Shown here piece by piece: positions 37,960 through 49,124 of a DNA stretch of 64,000 nt. Numbering within the stretch: the stretch's first letter is position 1; each line of letters begins with the position of its first letter. The notes under the pieces are model-generated. The model was not told the origin of the DNA. It did no database searches and was given only the letters and a program-made list of their open reading frames with translations. Source of the stretch: Termitomyces sp. T153 (lineage: Eukaryota; Basidiomycota; Agaricomycetes; Agaricales; Lyophyllaceae); assembly GCA_018296165.2 (NCBI GenBank), contig JACKQL020000013.1:682001-746000 (forward strand), given 5' to 3'. The position numbers were made by a program, and so were the translations under genes.

Positions 37960-38254
37960 AATCAGCAAAAAACAAGCCGGAAGCTGAGCTCATCGTGGTC
38001 AACACTTAGCGGAGCCTTGCCGATGTCGGCTATTATGCCGGAGATGTCGATGGTAACGTGATGGTATTGTTGATGGTGTCTGACGCTCCCGACAATACTA
38101 GTCATTTCTCAATTACAAGTGTCCCATAAAGGCTGAATCATTGCAGGGAGATACTATACAAATCACGTATAATTAGAGACATGGAATATGTACCATATTT
38201 TGGCATATCTAATTAGATCAAGTGGTAGTCTCGGTAGCACCCGCTACTGAGTAA
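37960..38254 (-). repeat. Right terminal/subterminal inverted repeat of the element
   Basis: On the minus strand it begins TTACTCAGTAGCGGGTGCTACC and reaches CATCTCCGGCATAATAGCCG further in, matching the left arm at 34528-34735. The outermost bases also form a small hairpin of their own (CGGTAGCACCCGCTACTG). Confidence 0.6.
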
Positions 38255-38365
38255 GTCAACATTTCATGAAACCCGGATTTCATGCTTGATGGTCATCGCC
38301 TGCTCCACCATATAAGTACACACAAGATGTAATCTATATGCCCAATAGACAGTGATTACTGTTGC

Positions 38366-39974
38366 TCAATCGAAAGCTGACATATCCATGTCGTAGAAAA
38401 AATGCTGAAGTAAATGTGGCCTTTATGAGCCGAGTCCGGTCCGAAGCGAGTAAAAAGGGTCCTACTTTATAAAGACTCATGACCTTCACCACCCATGCTT
38501 CAAGATGAAAAATCTTCTTGTTTCCTAAATGCATGCGAACCTCCTGTGATAAAAGAGGGGTGTTAGACTGGGAGTCGGAACGGAAGACATGATGATAAGG
38601 TACATAGAATGCTGTCCAGTGCATGATATCGGCTTTCAAACTCTCGTCCGCTCGTTCCACAACCCGTTCTGCAACCGTCTGTAATATGTTCAAAAATTGG
38701 CAACGGATATACAAGAGCAAGAAAAGGCTGACTTTGAGAATGACAGTCGGCGGTATACAATGGCTTAACAACTCGTAAAATTTAGCGCGCACTTCCATGA
38801 CTCTTGATGGTGACTGTTCACTGATAATGAGGTCGGCAACTTTATGGCAATATGTCTCCCAGTCTGGCTTTGCGATTGTCAAGGATCCAGTAAGGTCAGG
38901 TCTGCATAAAACATAGGAGCAAGAGGACACTTCAGGAAGACATGAGCTTACGACTGCATCTTCAAAGCCTCCAGGACAAGAATGGCTTTTCTGAGGTTTC
39001 CTCCAGAATCTTCGATGATCCTCCGTGCAACCTCTTGTGGAAGCATGAAAGGCGCTCTCTTCGCTACATAATTAAGGACCACCTCCATCTGCCAATGTTG
39101 AGCACGTCTGTACATGTAAGCAGAAATTAATAAACATACCTCCTCAGCGTTTGGTGCAGCAACACGCATGAGGAGACATCGACTCTTTATTGGCGCGATC
39201 AGTCTGCTGGTGCTGCTTGCACACAGTATAATCCGCATATTGGCCATGTATTTCTCCATAGTCCGACGAAGTGCAGCTTGAGCGTCACGAGAGAGCGAGT
39301 CTGCCTCGTTTATAATGACCGCTTGAATATTGTTCAGCGAAGGAGAAAACTTGGTAGGTCAAAGATAGCTGACCCTTGAATCGTTGCTTGGCATTGAGGT
39401 CAACTTGTTGCGTTTGTGCAATCTCTTTAAGCAATTCTTGGATAACTACACGGTCATAGTTTCCGGCCTCACTGTCAACAGTCTTAAATGGAGTTGAATT
39501 ACAGATCCAGAATTCATGTCGTTACCTTGGTGTTATTTCAATGTGAAAGTTACTTTGCACGATGTTGATCTCCAACTTTCGTTTAGAAGGTGAGAGGAAT
39601 ACTCTTTGATCAATCTTGAGCTATTTAATAGTGAGTACGGTCCATGCAGTATTGATCAATAACATACTTTTTCTACGCCAGTACCAAATAGTGCTCGCAG
39701 TGTACACGTTATCCTCGTCTTCTTGCCTGCACCAGATGGTCCATAGAATAGCATGTGAGGGAAGTCTCCCGACGCAGCCTGGAGGTTCCATTGGTTGTTA
39801 TTCACTCTCAGCTCAAATTACAACATACCAACGATGCTAGTCGTGCTGAAAGCGCCTGATGATAATGAAGATCGACAAGACTCTTTGGTCGGAACTGACG
39901 AATGTGATCGTCAGAGTCAGACTGGTTCATACATCCAGGTTTGAATAACTTACTTGGTCAACCCATAGTGACAT
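38366..39974 (-). CDS. RFC3: Replication factor C small subunit (human RFC3 / yeast Rfc5)
   Basis: The ATG at 39974 opens MSLWVDQ|. Walker A reads FYGPSGAGKKTR (about 39735), with GAGKKT characteristic of this subunit rather than the GKT of the others. Walker B reads VVIINEADSLS (about 39300-39325), with Asn in place of the first Asp. It is followed by ALRRTMEKYMANMRIILCASSTSRLI, the arginine-finger SRC in PIKSRC, and GNLRKAILVLEALKMQ. The tail SLYK|HFFYDMDMSAFD ends at the TGA at 38366-38368. The RFC complex loads the PCNA clamp in DNA replication and repair, in the nucleus. The atypical Walker B is normal for this non-hydrolysing subunit. Many short introns break the gene; the exon reading is supported throughout by conserved blocks. 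Confidence 0.94.
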
Positions 39975-40189
39975 CGTGAAAACGAGTCGAGCGACGTGTC
40001 TATGGTTGACAGTGGAGGTGTGTCACACTGACGCGTTACGTCACGCGTCAATGTCAATAACTCATGTAAATTTATGTATATTCAAAGTTCCAGCAAGGAA
40101 TAAAAACAAACATTCTCAAGTCATTGGTATGAACGTGATTGCTAGTAGTACATGTGAAAAGGAGTACTTAGACACTTATGATATGTCAT

Positions 40190-42899
40190 CTACTTTGGAG
40201 AAATTCCTTGAATTCCCAAGTCTTCCGCAATGATGACGGCTGCTTTCTCTCCAATAGCTAAGGCGGTGTTGTACGTATTTGCACCTACATTAGCTGGAGC
40301 GACACTACAATCTGGATTGATGTAAATTAAGTCCTGGGTAAAATATAAAGGAGCTTGATGTACCTGCCACTTTCAGATTCTGAACGCCGTAGACATTGAG
40401 TCGAGGGTCTACGACTCCGCCCTTCTCGCGTGGTTTCATGGCACAAGTTCCAATCTGAAGAATTGTGAAGACAAGCATCAAAGAGATGGAGACAACGTAC
40501 GGAATGCCATGTCGTCTCCACTAGAAACATGTTGAGCAGGCGTTCAAGACCAGGATGGATCACTAACCTGTCTTACGGTGATACTCGTCAATGGCTTGAT
40601 CATCTTCGGCTGTATAAGCGATATCAGGAGTAGAAATCTCCACAGGTTGAGCGAAGTCTTTGGTAGTTGCGTTGCTATCCTTCGGGAAACTCGGATGCCC
40701 GAGCACAAATTCGCCACGATAGATGTCCATACGACGAGCCAGTTCACGGCCCTTCTTGTACGCCCATCTCAGAACCCCAAGATCAGCTGGGCTGATAATC
40801 GTTAGTAATCAGAATATTGTGTAAAGCACGCAGCTAACTGATTGAGATATCCTGGTTCAAAATCAAGTTTCCCGTACGGGTTTAGACCCATGGATATATG
40901 TACACGACCCCTGGAAACAGGATATCCCTATTGATAGACTTGGTCAGGCTGGTAGGATGATGGATACCTTTCCGCAACTCACAGTGAAATATGTCGCTGA
41001 GAAGTACTTTCCCCACGGGGCAGCAGGATTATTTCCAGAATAACTGGAAAGATAGAAGTATGTGAAAGGATATAAAACAATTCAATATTAGGTAGTTTGC
41101 TCACGCAGAAAAGGTTCCAAGCCACACGACAGGTTTGTCTGGAGCATGCTCAAAGTAATTCTTCCATGTTGCTTTGAACTCTGGTCCTATCTCGTCGAGG
41201 TCCTTGGAATTGGGCCTGAGCTTGATGCCGGCATCAATCCCACTGGGCCAGTGGTCGAATGCCAGGTACTCATTTTAGACCAGATGAACTCACTTTTGCG
41301 CCATAGGACCTTGCCCATCCCGGGCCCAACGAGAGGCAAATTCTGAACCATATGAAATAAGGTATCTGTAAACAGGTAGTTGAACACCTCACTTTCGATG
41401 CTGGCCTTATTCCCCCGAAAAATTGCATCCATTGTGTCGGCATCATCACTTGCAAGATAAGGTGAAAAAATGAGATTGTGGTCTATTGCGCAACGGTCAG
41501 AGTTTGTCTTTCTGAGAGATTCAGAATTACCCATATAGTGTTCCCCTACGCCGGGAAGATCTACGATCGGCTCGATCTTGTTCCTCTTGAGTACATCGGC
41601 CCCTCCGATTCCAGACCTTGAGCAATGAAAATTATCGAAGTTATTGGGAAAGCACAGGAATCAATACCTTTCCAGAATAGCAGGTGAACCGAAAGCACCA
41701 GCAGAGATAACTATCAATCTTGAAGCGTATGAAACTGACGGCTCTGACGTTTGAACGTCGCGACGACCGGCGTCAGTGACATGTTCAACTCCGACCGCAC
41801 GGAAATTCCTGGGAAACAAGATACGTTGATGTCGCGAAGGCCAGAACAGAAAACGTACTGGAAGATGACGCGAACAACACGACGCTGTTCACGGATTGTA
41901 AGCCCCGTCAGCCCTGAGTCAATATGCTTGTAGATATAGTTGTGGGGCGTATCCGAACGACGACCAGTGATCGCATCAATGTATCTGCAGAGATGGTCTT
42001 GGTACGTACATGTGAATTTGACGCTTTGCATACCTTGGCCATCTCTGAGAGTCAAATAATCAGCACACGAATATGTGTGAAAAAGAGGAAGACTAACACC
42101 ATAGGCATTGCAAGTGAAAAACCCATTCGCATCATTGGTAGACTTTCGTTCTTTGTCGTACTTCCTAGCGACTTCCAAGAATTGCGAGGCCACATTGGTA
42201 TCTGGGCCATACGAGGCTTTGATTGGACCCGTATTCCCATGTATTTCAGGATCACCGTTGGCCTGGAATGTTTCGGCCTAAGCGTTGTGAGTTGGACAGA
42301 CCCAAATACTGTGAGACGAACCCACTTTCTTCAGCAATGGAATCAAGTGCTTCGAGCCCCAACCGGGATTCTCATGTACTTTTTCCCAATCATCATAATC
42401 TGACGCCGCAGCACGGGTATACATGGCGACTACAGATGACTCAGCATGGTGAAAATTCTGCAGTAAGAACAGGATAACGAACAATTTACACTGGATCCTC
42501 CTCCAAGGCAACGCGCAGAAGGCACCACTACCTCACGGCCTGCCAAGGCAAGGCTGGGTTTGGCCCTGTGCAATGTAAAGGTTTCACCTGGGTTCATGAG
42601 GTTGTGGAAGTAACGTGCAGGCTGTACGTGTCTTGGCAAATCCTTCGTCAAAGGTCCCGTCTCTAAGATCTATCATCACATTGACAGTGAAGCGATCGCG
42701 AAAGCACACTGAGCATATAACGAACCAGTATCTTCAGATTAGGATCGGCTTGAGCCAATCTGCCCGCAGTTACGCATGCAGCGGCTCCTCCTAGCAATAA
42801 TGACCTCAAGAAGTGTTTCTACGCTGGGTCGAGTAAAAGCTCACCACCTGCAAAGATAATATCAAAGTGTTCGTCTGCAGAGGTCGCATAGTGTTTCAT
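40190..42899 (-). CDS. GMC oxidoreductase, alcohol (methanol) oxidase clade
   Basis: The ATG at 42899 opens MKHYATSADEHFDIIFAGG, followed over an intron by the FAD-binding AGGGAAACVTAGRL. GMC signatures follow: SARCLGGGSSVN, AAASDYDDWEK, AGAFGSPAILERSGIGG, DLPGVGEHY and RRMDIYRGEF. The catalytic-His region VETTWHS is followed by CAMKPREKGGVVDPRLNVYG and the end AEDLGIQGISPK (TAG at 40190). The VETTWHS to LNVYG run is typical of the alcohol-oxidase branch, which oxidises methanol or short alcohols to aldehydes with H2O2 release. Basidiomycete relatives can supply peroxide for wood decay. No signal peptide and no clear PTS1 are seen. At least a dozen introns make exact exons uncertain. PEX11 lies 500 bp upstream. 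Confidence 0.88.
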
Positions 42900-43404
42900 T
42901 GGAAGGGTATGAATGAAAAAGACCAGAACTATGCTTTACTTATAGACAGATGCTATCTCCACTTTCACTGTCAGGTGTCACTCGTCTATAAGGAAAGGTA
43001 AATGACGTAGAGAGATCAGCCGAAAAAATAACGCATGAGAATAGTAACTGAATCCCGCGTGGAGGTGGAGTTTCACCTTCTTGCTCCAAATTTCAAGAAC
43101 TTCTTCTGATCAGCAATGAGATAAGTATAACTGGAGAAGACATCGCAGGATCAAGGTGGATCCACTCGTGTCACCAGGTAATCTATACTATTACCTGAGA
43201 CAAAATAAGGTTCACGTCAACTGGACGCACAGTTTCTCTTTGTACTGCTGATGATATTCTCGAACGAGAAAGACCCCGGGTCATCGGCACGAGTCTTGTA
43301 TCTCGTTGATTATTACAGCGAGTAAGTATATACAAGACTCCTGACTGAACAGAGCTAAGCTTGGAATCAAAAGAAAGGAAAACCAACAGATATTACCTTG
43401 ACAG
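42900..43404. other. Intergenic, promoter of the GMC oxidase
   Basis: About 500 bp between the PEX11 stop and the GMC oxidase start, on the same strand. No gene is seen. Confidence 0.5.
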
Positions 43405-44604
43405 TTACGTAGATATATCATAACCTGTGGCCTCAGTATCAATATTCACTGCTTTCACATCCTCTGCAACTTCTGGTGTAGGAGGGGTCGAAGCCAGAGC
43501 TGTTGCCTTCCAACCATTCCGAAAAGAAGCAAGACCCGCAATCAAACCAAAAACACCAACCCAAACCTAAAATTTTAACTGTCAGCTCTAGCAGAACAAA
43601 AAAAATAGGGATGCCAACATCATTTCGAAATAAGCCTTTCTCCAGTGACCTGGTACATGAATAAGTGATGCATAATTCCCCAAACATCCAAGCACTCGCA
43701 CCAGTGTACAGTGAGAGGGAGATAACCGAGATTGATGATACAATCCGACCAGTAGGCGTCCCATCGTTGCTGCAGCTCCTTCTTTTCCATGGAACTCAAA
43801 CCCGTTCCTTTTCCTTTGCGAAGATTGCGTTGTCTAGCCCGTAGAAGCTTGAAGTCTTCGCGAAGATGTATAAATTGAAGTAGCACGTAGATGGCCCAGA
43901 AGCGACACGACCATACACTCAAGCTGTTGGCACTAAGCGAGATTTGGCGAGTCGAGAAGGGTGATTTGATCGATAGGGTTGATGGAATAGTCCCATTGAA
44001 CATTAAATAGGACAGATGCTCAAGCGGGTAATATGCTATCATAGACCATCCTTGGAGGCGTTCGAGGGTGAGAAGGTTACGTGTTGCCGGAGGCGTACGT
44101 TCCAACGAGATCAGCCACTGCACAATAGGTAACAATCCTGAGCGAGAAGACTTAATGTTAATGGGGCATACTACGGTCATATGGACTCAAACGAGAACAT
44201 ACCCCATATTCTCCAGAGAGTACGCGAGTCGCCTATAATGCTTCCAATCTTGGAAAAAGAAGTAGCAGCAGCACTATCAGGAGTCTTGCGGAGTCCCGCA
44301 CGATGTTGGAGCCTTGCCCTTAAGCGGAGGAAAGGCACGAGCACCTTTATCGCATATTGAACGACCTTGAGAAACTTCAATCACAGTGCAAGGGTCAAAA
44401 GAGCAAATGATTGCACCATGAACAGTTTACTGGACGGACGTTAGACAGCCGTGAGAAGCATAGCAGAGACACGTACTCGCTGCCGCTCCATGTCCCCAAA
44501 TATCGTACCAAGTGGTCGAGCGTTTCACACGGCTGAAACGCGCCAAACGACCCCAGAACCACGTCATTGAGGCGTGCTAGTGTGAGAGGTTTGGAAAAAG
44601 ACAT
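43405..44604 (-). CDS. PEX11: PEX11-family peroxisomal membrane protein
   Basis: The ATG at 44604 opens MSFSKPLTLARLNDVVLGSF, and the stop TAA is at 43405-43407 after ATGYDIST. Conserved PEX11 stretches appear in order: CETLDHLVRYLGTWSGSE, SIIGDSRTLWRIWG, LLPIVQWLISLERTPPATR, GWSMIAYYPLEHLSYL, SVWSCRFWAIYVLLQF, and RWDAYWSDCIINLGYLPLTV followed by SLEKGLFRNDV and VGVFGLIAGLASFRNGWKA. PEX11 proteins bend and elongate the peroxisome membrane before division. A codon upstream reading MFWV is not an ATG, so the start is at MSFS. Four or more introns are inferred. Confidence 0.88.
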
Positions 44605-45027
44605 GACCCAGAACAACCTGTAACGTTAACCCTCAAGGGGGTTGTTAACGCCGGAGGGAGTTTGCGGCACACGTCCTCGTGATTTCTGTAATTTCATTTT
44701 CCGGCTACAGTTGCCACAGGAACACTATTGCATAAACACCCGTCGCGGACGTGCACCCCATAATATGTATCTCAGAGCACACGCATGCCGAGTCTAACGA
44801 CATCTGTCTACGATCTCGTTCTGACTTCACAGCAAACATTTGGCGCACCCACATTCACACAGGCGAACAGAGCAACATTATCAATAGGAAAGGAGTGAGG
44901 CTCGGTCGTCCGTGAAATGTGCTATTGACTGGACAAATGGACCGGCTATTTTTAGATAGGGTCTTTCCGGGCCTTTCACATTTCTGTTTGCCAACTGATT
45001 CCGGAGTCATCAAGGATTCGAGAAGAG
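44605..45027. other. Intergenic, promoter of PEX11
   Basis: About 420 bp between the stop of the HD-domain gene and the PEX11 start, both minus strand. No gene is seen. Confidence 0.5.
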
Positions 45028-46025
45028 CTATGATCCTTGTGAAAATTCTGAAGAATGAGAGTCAAACACGTTGTATTCTTCGTCGACCGCGGTGATAAAG
45101 TCAAGGAGCTTCGAAATAGAATGAATATGCATGCGTGGCTGAAAAAGCACAGTAACTCACTAGCTGATGCCTTTTTGTCGCGAGACGTTTCCCATACTCA
45201 GTTTTCAACCGATCTCGGATGAGAATCAATTTGTCATGGAAATGCTGGATAGCTGACTGGGGCTGCTTTGGGTCTCCCGCAGGAGCATATAGTGGCCTAG
45301 AGACAGGTGAGCCAGACAGATCTAAGCAAGCAGTGGAAAGGTATCATACTGATTTGTGGTAGTGGTGTATGCTGCACACCGTAGGATGCCTGCGTTTCAT
45401 GTGAAAAGCGAGATAGTACACGAGACTTGCATGGACATACCGAAGGCACCAATGGCATCTAAACGATCCGCGTCTTGAACACAATGTAACTCAACACATT
45501 CCTTATGCCACTCAGTCCACAACCCCTTCTCCTTTAAGTTTTTCTCTGTGCTCCACGAAACATTGTCAATGATTTGCGCAACGAATCGCCCCCGGCCATC
45601 TTTGACAAGGTCAATGCCGTGCAAATAAGTCATGGACTCAAAGAACTGCAAGAAAAACTTGTACGGGTCGGCGGCTTGTTCAGCAGAGACATATTTCTTA
45701 TCAAGAACATCGTGCAAGAGAGCAGCTTCAACAATGACATTTCAGTCGCTCTGTCGCAACCAGACAAAGGCAAATACCACACCAAGCTCAATAACAAGCA
45801 AATCTGGCTGTGTTGGCACATTCATGGCTATTTTGAGAGCAGTGTTTCGTACGCGTTGCACTGCAATTGCCAGATGACACGTCTTAAGATGCACCATTTG
45901 ACGCGTTTACCCATGACGCGCTCACCATGATACGCATCATGAGACGGATCGTATCTAGCCATCGTGTCAATCATGATTCTCTCAGCCGCATCGATGACAG
46001 CTTGCTCTGGTCGGGTGTGCAACAT
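45028..46025 (-). CDS. HD-domain metal-dependent phosphohydrolase
   Basis: The ATG at 46025 opens MLHTRPEQAVIDAAERIMI. The HD-domain metal ligands are visible across introns: H in DPSHDAYH|VQRV, HD in ELAALLHDVLDKKY, and D in VQDADRLDAIGAFG. The remainder (SAIQHFHDKLILIRDRLK, LDFITAVDEEY) matches the widespread YpgQ/YedJ-type single-domain HD hydrolases of about 215-240 residues. These are predicted to act on nucleotides, but the substrate is not known. The intron before AALLHD was placed at GTTGAAG because only that restores the frame. It is divergent from the KE4 zinc transporter with about 110 bp between start codons, suggesting a shared promoter. Confidence 0.87.
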
Positions 46026-46136
46026 GAACGGAGAGGATTGAGACAAAGTAACGAGCCCGTTGTTGGTGGTCGTTGGTCGGTCGGAGTTCCGTGTCGATCA
46101 CAAACCAACCAAATCATTGTTGCCAGCACAGAAACC

Positions 46137-48068
46137 ATGTTCTTGGCAGCCATGTCGATTCGCTCTCTACTTGTCTTCGTCATTCTTTTCTCATGTCTTT
46201 TATTTGCTGTTTCTTCAATTGATACCAAAACACATAATTTACGGAATGCAACAGTATCGGTGTGTAGTCATGGCGCCCTGACAAGTCGTATCGTGACTTT
46301 ATTTCTAGGAAGCAGAGGTCCATGAATGTGAAGCAATCAAGAATTTATCCTTTTTGAAAGAAGCCATCGATGAGGGAGAATCACCAATCTTACGACAAGT
46401 GTTTGCATGGCTTTTTCCTTTTGGACCGGCGTGGAATTCAATCCTTGGGACATTCTACATCAGCTCGTTGGTCCCTTCCACTCATCGCGGCAACAGCTCA
46501 TCGTTGTCTTCGAATCAGTGTTCCCAACTTTATCCTTGCATTTATACCTGCTGAAATTAATGCGGACACGCTCAATACGATGACGGCGTTCGCGGTAAGC
46601 GAAAGTTTGCTCACTCGGTGACGTGTTGGTTAATAATTTCGTTGAAGACAGGAGGACTGCTCTCCGACGTTTTCCTGCACCTAATTCCACATGCTTTCAT
46701 GGGCGAGCATCAGGGCTCTGGAGTTCACTTTGTTATGGTGGAGGAGAAGCGCAATATCCTAATTGGGTCAGGAGCCCGTCATTCTGTGTTCGAGAACTTT
46801 TGAAGCTTACTATGAGATAGTTTGGGCATATTCACCGGATTTGCCGCGTTTTTCTTCATGGAAAAGACGTTACGCGTTCTTGGCGGCGAGGAAGATGGAT
46901 CAGGACATTCTCATTCTCATTCACATGGTGACAGACCAGCAACTTCCAAGGCCTCTGGAACGGAGCATTCTGTATCGCAAAATGGCTTGCGGTCGCGCAA
47001 GTCAGAAAAGGTAGACGAGATCATTGCTTCCGAGCCCGGCACAACGAGCAATGGGCCGTCAAAGCTCTCTGCCTACCTGAATTTGTTTGGAGATTTCGTG
47101 CATAACATGTACGCAGTTATACTCGCAAATTTCCTCTTGTTTTTACTTACCGTAGGCTATACCGCAGTACTGATGGATTAGCGTGAGTAACTACGAACTA
47201 ATGTAGCTTTGTTACTCACTTAATCGCAATAGAATGGCTGCATCATTCTACGCGTCTCCGTTAATTGGAGCTACCACTACGCTTGCGTGTTTCGCACATG
47301 AAATACCGCATGAGATCGCCGATTATTCCATCCTCATCCGCAGTGGATTCACCAAACAGCAAGCAATGCGATCGCAATTTCTTACAGCTATTGGTGCTTT
47401 TGTGAGTCTTTTATCGTGAGTTCGGAATGCATTGGACTGAACATTTGGTTTACGTAGGTTGGGTATCTATTCTAGCTTCTTAACGATTGAGTATATATTT
47501 ATCATGTCTTCAATCAGAACAATCATTGGCATTGTCGTCCATAATGCAACGACCTCGGACGCGGTATTCGAGTCGACTAATCTTGCCGGTGGCGTTAGAC
47601 AGGACGCCATGGGGTTGCTGGGAACGACGGCCCAGTGGTCAGATCTAGTAAAACCGTTCAATTTTGTGGGCTTATGAACGTCATCGACCTCCTTTTCATA
47701 GGTCATTCCCTTCGTGGCCGGTGGATTTCTCTATATCGGTGCAGTGGCCGTTCTACCGACGTACGTGTCTTGACATCCACAGACTCTTCACGTCCTCACG
47801 GTGATGTGCTATCATGCGATCCTGAACTCATGTTTTTCATTCCCATCTAGACTCCTCGCCGAGAGCAAAAGCGGTGTGCAGGCCATTCGCGAGGTGCGCT
47901 ATTTAAATCGAATATAGACACTGTTCCTTACCGGAGGATTTATCCCCTAGTTTGGTGCGATGGCATTCGGTGTTGTGTGTATGTTCTTGGTCGCGTGAGT
48001 GCCTACATAGCACATTTGGATGAATGGCAACTGATTTTGTCTGCCCATGAGATAGCTGGAACGAGTAG
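46137..48068 (+). CDS. ZIP-family zinc transporter, KE4/SLC39A7 (Yke4) type
   Basis: The ATG at 46137 opens a signal peptide (MFLAAMSIRSLLVFVILFSC), and the last exon (|WNE) ends at a TAG at 48066-48068. ZIP features follow: ADTLNTMTAFA near helix 2-3, GGLLSDVFLHLIPHAF in helix 4 of the metal path, a His-rich loop (HSHSHSHGD), and the metal site HEIPHEIADYSILIRSGF in helix 5. Later come GGFLYIGAVAVLPTLL and AFGVVCMFLVAWNE. The HEIPHE motif marks the LIV-1 subfamily. KE4/Yke4 members release zinc from the ER or Golgi lumen to the cytosol. About nine introns are inferred. All metal ligands seen are intact. Confidence 0.9.
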
Positions 48069-48512
48069 ATAGACTGGATGTAGGCAAAACAGTCATGTAT
48101 AAGTATATTCTGGTTCTATGAGAATAAAAATTCGGAGGGCGCGAAATGATCGATGGAGAAAACAGAAGGACGTCCCTGATCTCGGAGTTGAAGAGGGGTT
48201 AGGGCGGCCGGACAAGCCGATGAACGTGCGTGGGCATACAGTAATTGAGTAGGATCTAAAAAAGCCTCAGTTTGAATTTTTTTCTCCTGGCAACTTGAAG
48301 CCCAGTCTTGTCTCAGCTCTGCTAAGACAAACGGTCTAGGTTAGACTCAACTCTCCGCTGCCGACCCCATCTCTGCTCACTCGAGTCCTTCAGAATTCCC
48401 TCAACCACAGCTCTGCCCCTAACATCGTCCGTCGTCTCGTGAAAGTTTACGTACTACGCGTCTTCTGGTCATTCGACCTTTTCTTCATTCAACACCCTTC
48501 CTCACGATCCTC
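48069..48512. promoter_or_regulatory. Promoter region of the Nudix gene
   Basis: About 440 bp. It becomes pyrimidine-rich (ctcctcactcgag, ttcttcattcaacaccc) just before the ATG at 48513, as in many fungal promoters. No gene is seen. Confidence 0.4.
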
Positions 48513-49124
48513 ATGGGCACCAAAGGTCGCGCTACTCCACGTGTTGTGTGCTGCGCTATTCCAATTGCTAGAGCCGCTAAAAAGGTCCTCGTGGTCACCA
48601 GTCGGAAAAGACCCGAGAGCTGGGTGTGTGAGTAATATACCTCCTCAAATTTTTCTCATTTTCATCCGGTGTTGGCCATCTATTGCTGACGTGTACTCGA
48701 TTCCGAATACAACCGATTAAACTATTTTTTTTTTGATTTCCTAGTGCCCAAAGGTGGATGGGAGCCGTCGGATGTGCAGTTGGAGGCTGCAGCCTCGCGA
48801 GAGGCCTTGGAAGAAGGTCCTACCTGTTCTCCTTTCCGTCTCCTCATCTCCTGATGTCTTCCCTCGCTCCTGCCTCTTTCTGTTTTGCAAACAGCGGGCG
48901 TTCGTGGAACCATTACTCGCTTCGTTATAACGATTCCAACACCGGCGACGACCTACCACTTCTATGAGATGGATGTTGCAGCCTTAGACTCAGATTGGCT
49001 CGAAAAAACAGAGCGCAGAAGAGAATGGGTCGACTATGCCGAGGCATGTAAGCGCTTGGAGTGGAAGTCCGAGCTGTCACAAGGCCTCAAGTTGTCATCG
49101 TTGGCGCCGACGCGATCATATTAG
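48513..49124 (+). CDS. Nudix hydrolase, diphosphoinositol/diadenosine polyphosphate type (Aps1-like)
   Basis: Three exons. Exon 1 from the ATG at 48513 gives MGTKGRATPRVVCCAIPI and VLVVTSRKRPESWV. The second supplies the Nudix box LPKGGWEPSDVQLEAAASRE and ALEE|AGVRG across an intron. The third gives ITRFVITIPTPATTYHFYEM, RRREWVDYAEA, and ends with a TAG at 49122-49124. The WVLPKGGWE and REALEEAG elements carry the metal-binding glutamates. The RREW-x-x-Y-x-E-A segment is typical of Aps1/DIPP enzymes. These remove beta-phosphates from diphosphoinositol phosphates and cleave Ap5A/Ap6A in cytosol or nucleus. About 150 residues, the usual size. Confidence 0.9.

Larger units (their letters stand above)
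34528..38254. mobile_element. Degenerate non-autonomous DNA element with terminal inverted repeats
   Basis: The left end (ttactcagt at 34528) and right end (actgagtaa, ending at 38254) are inverted copies. Similarity returns inside: tgtgacattgtaacaag near 34563-34579 against the complement of 38108-38130. The most striking match is catctccggcatcatcgctg near 34658 against the complement of the block near 38025-38055. Both arms are rich in catcaac repeats. The interior encodes nothing recognisable and is CpG-poor. No clear target-site duplication was found. It is best read as an old non-autonomous transposon. A nested second insert at 36357-37869 explains part of its length. Confidence 0.65.
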
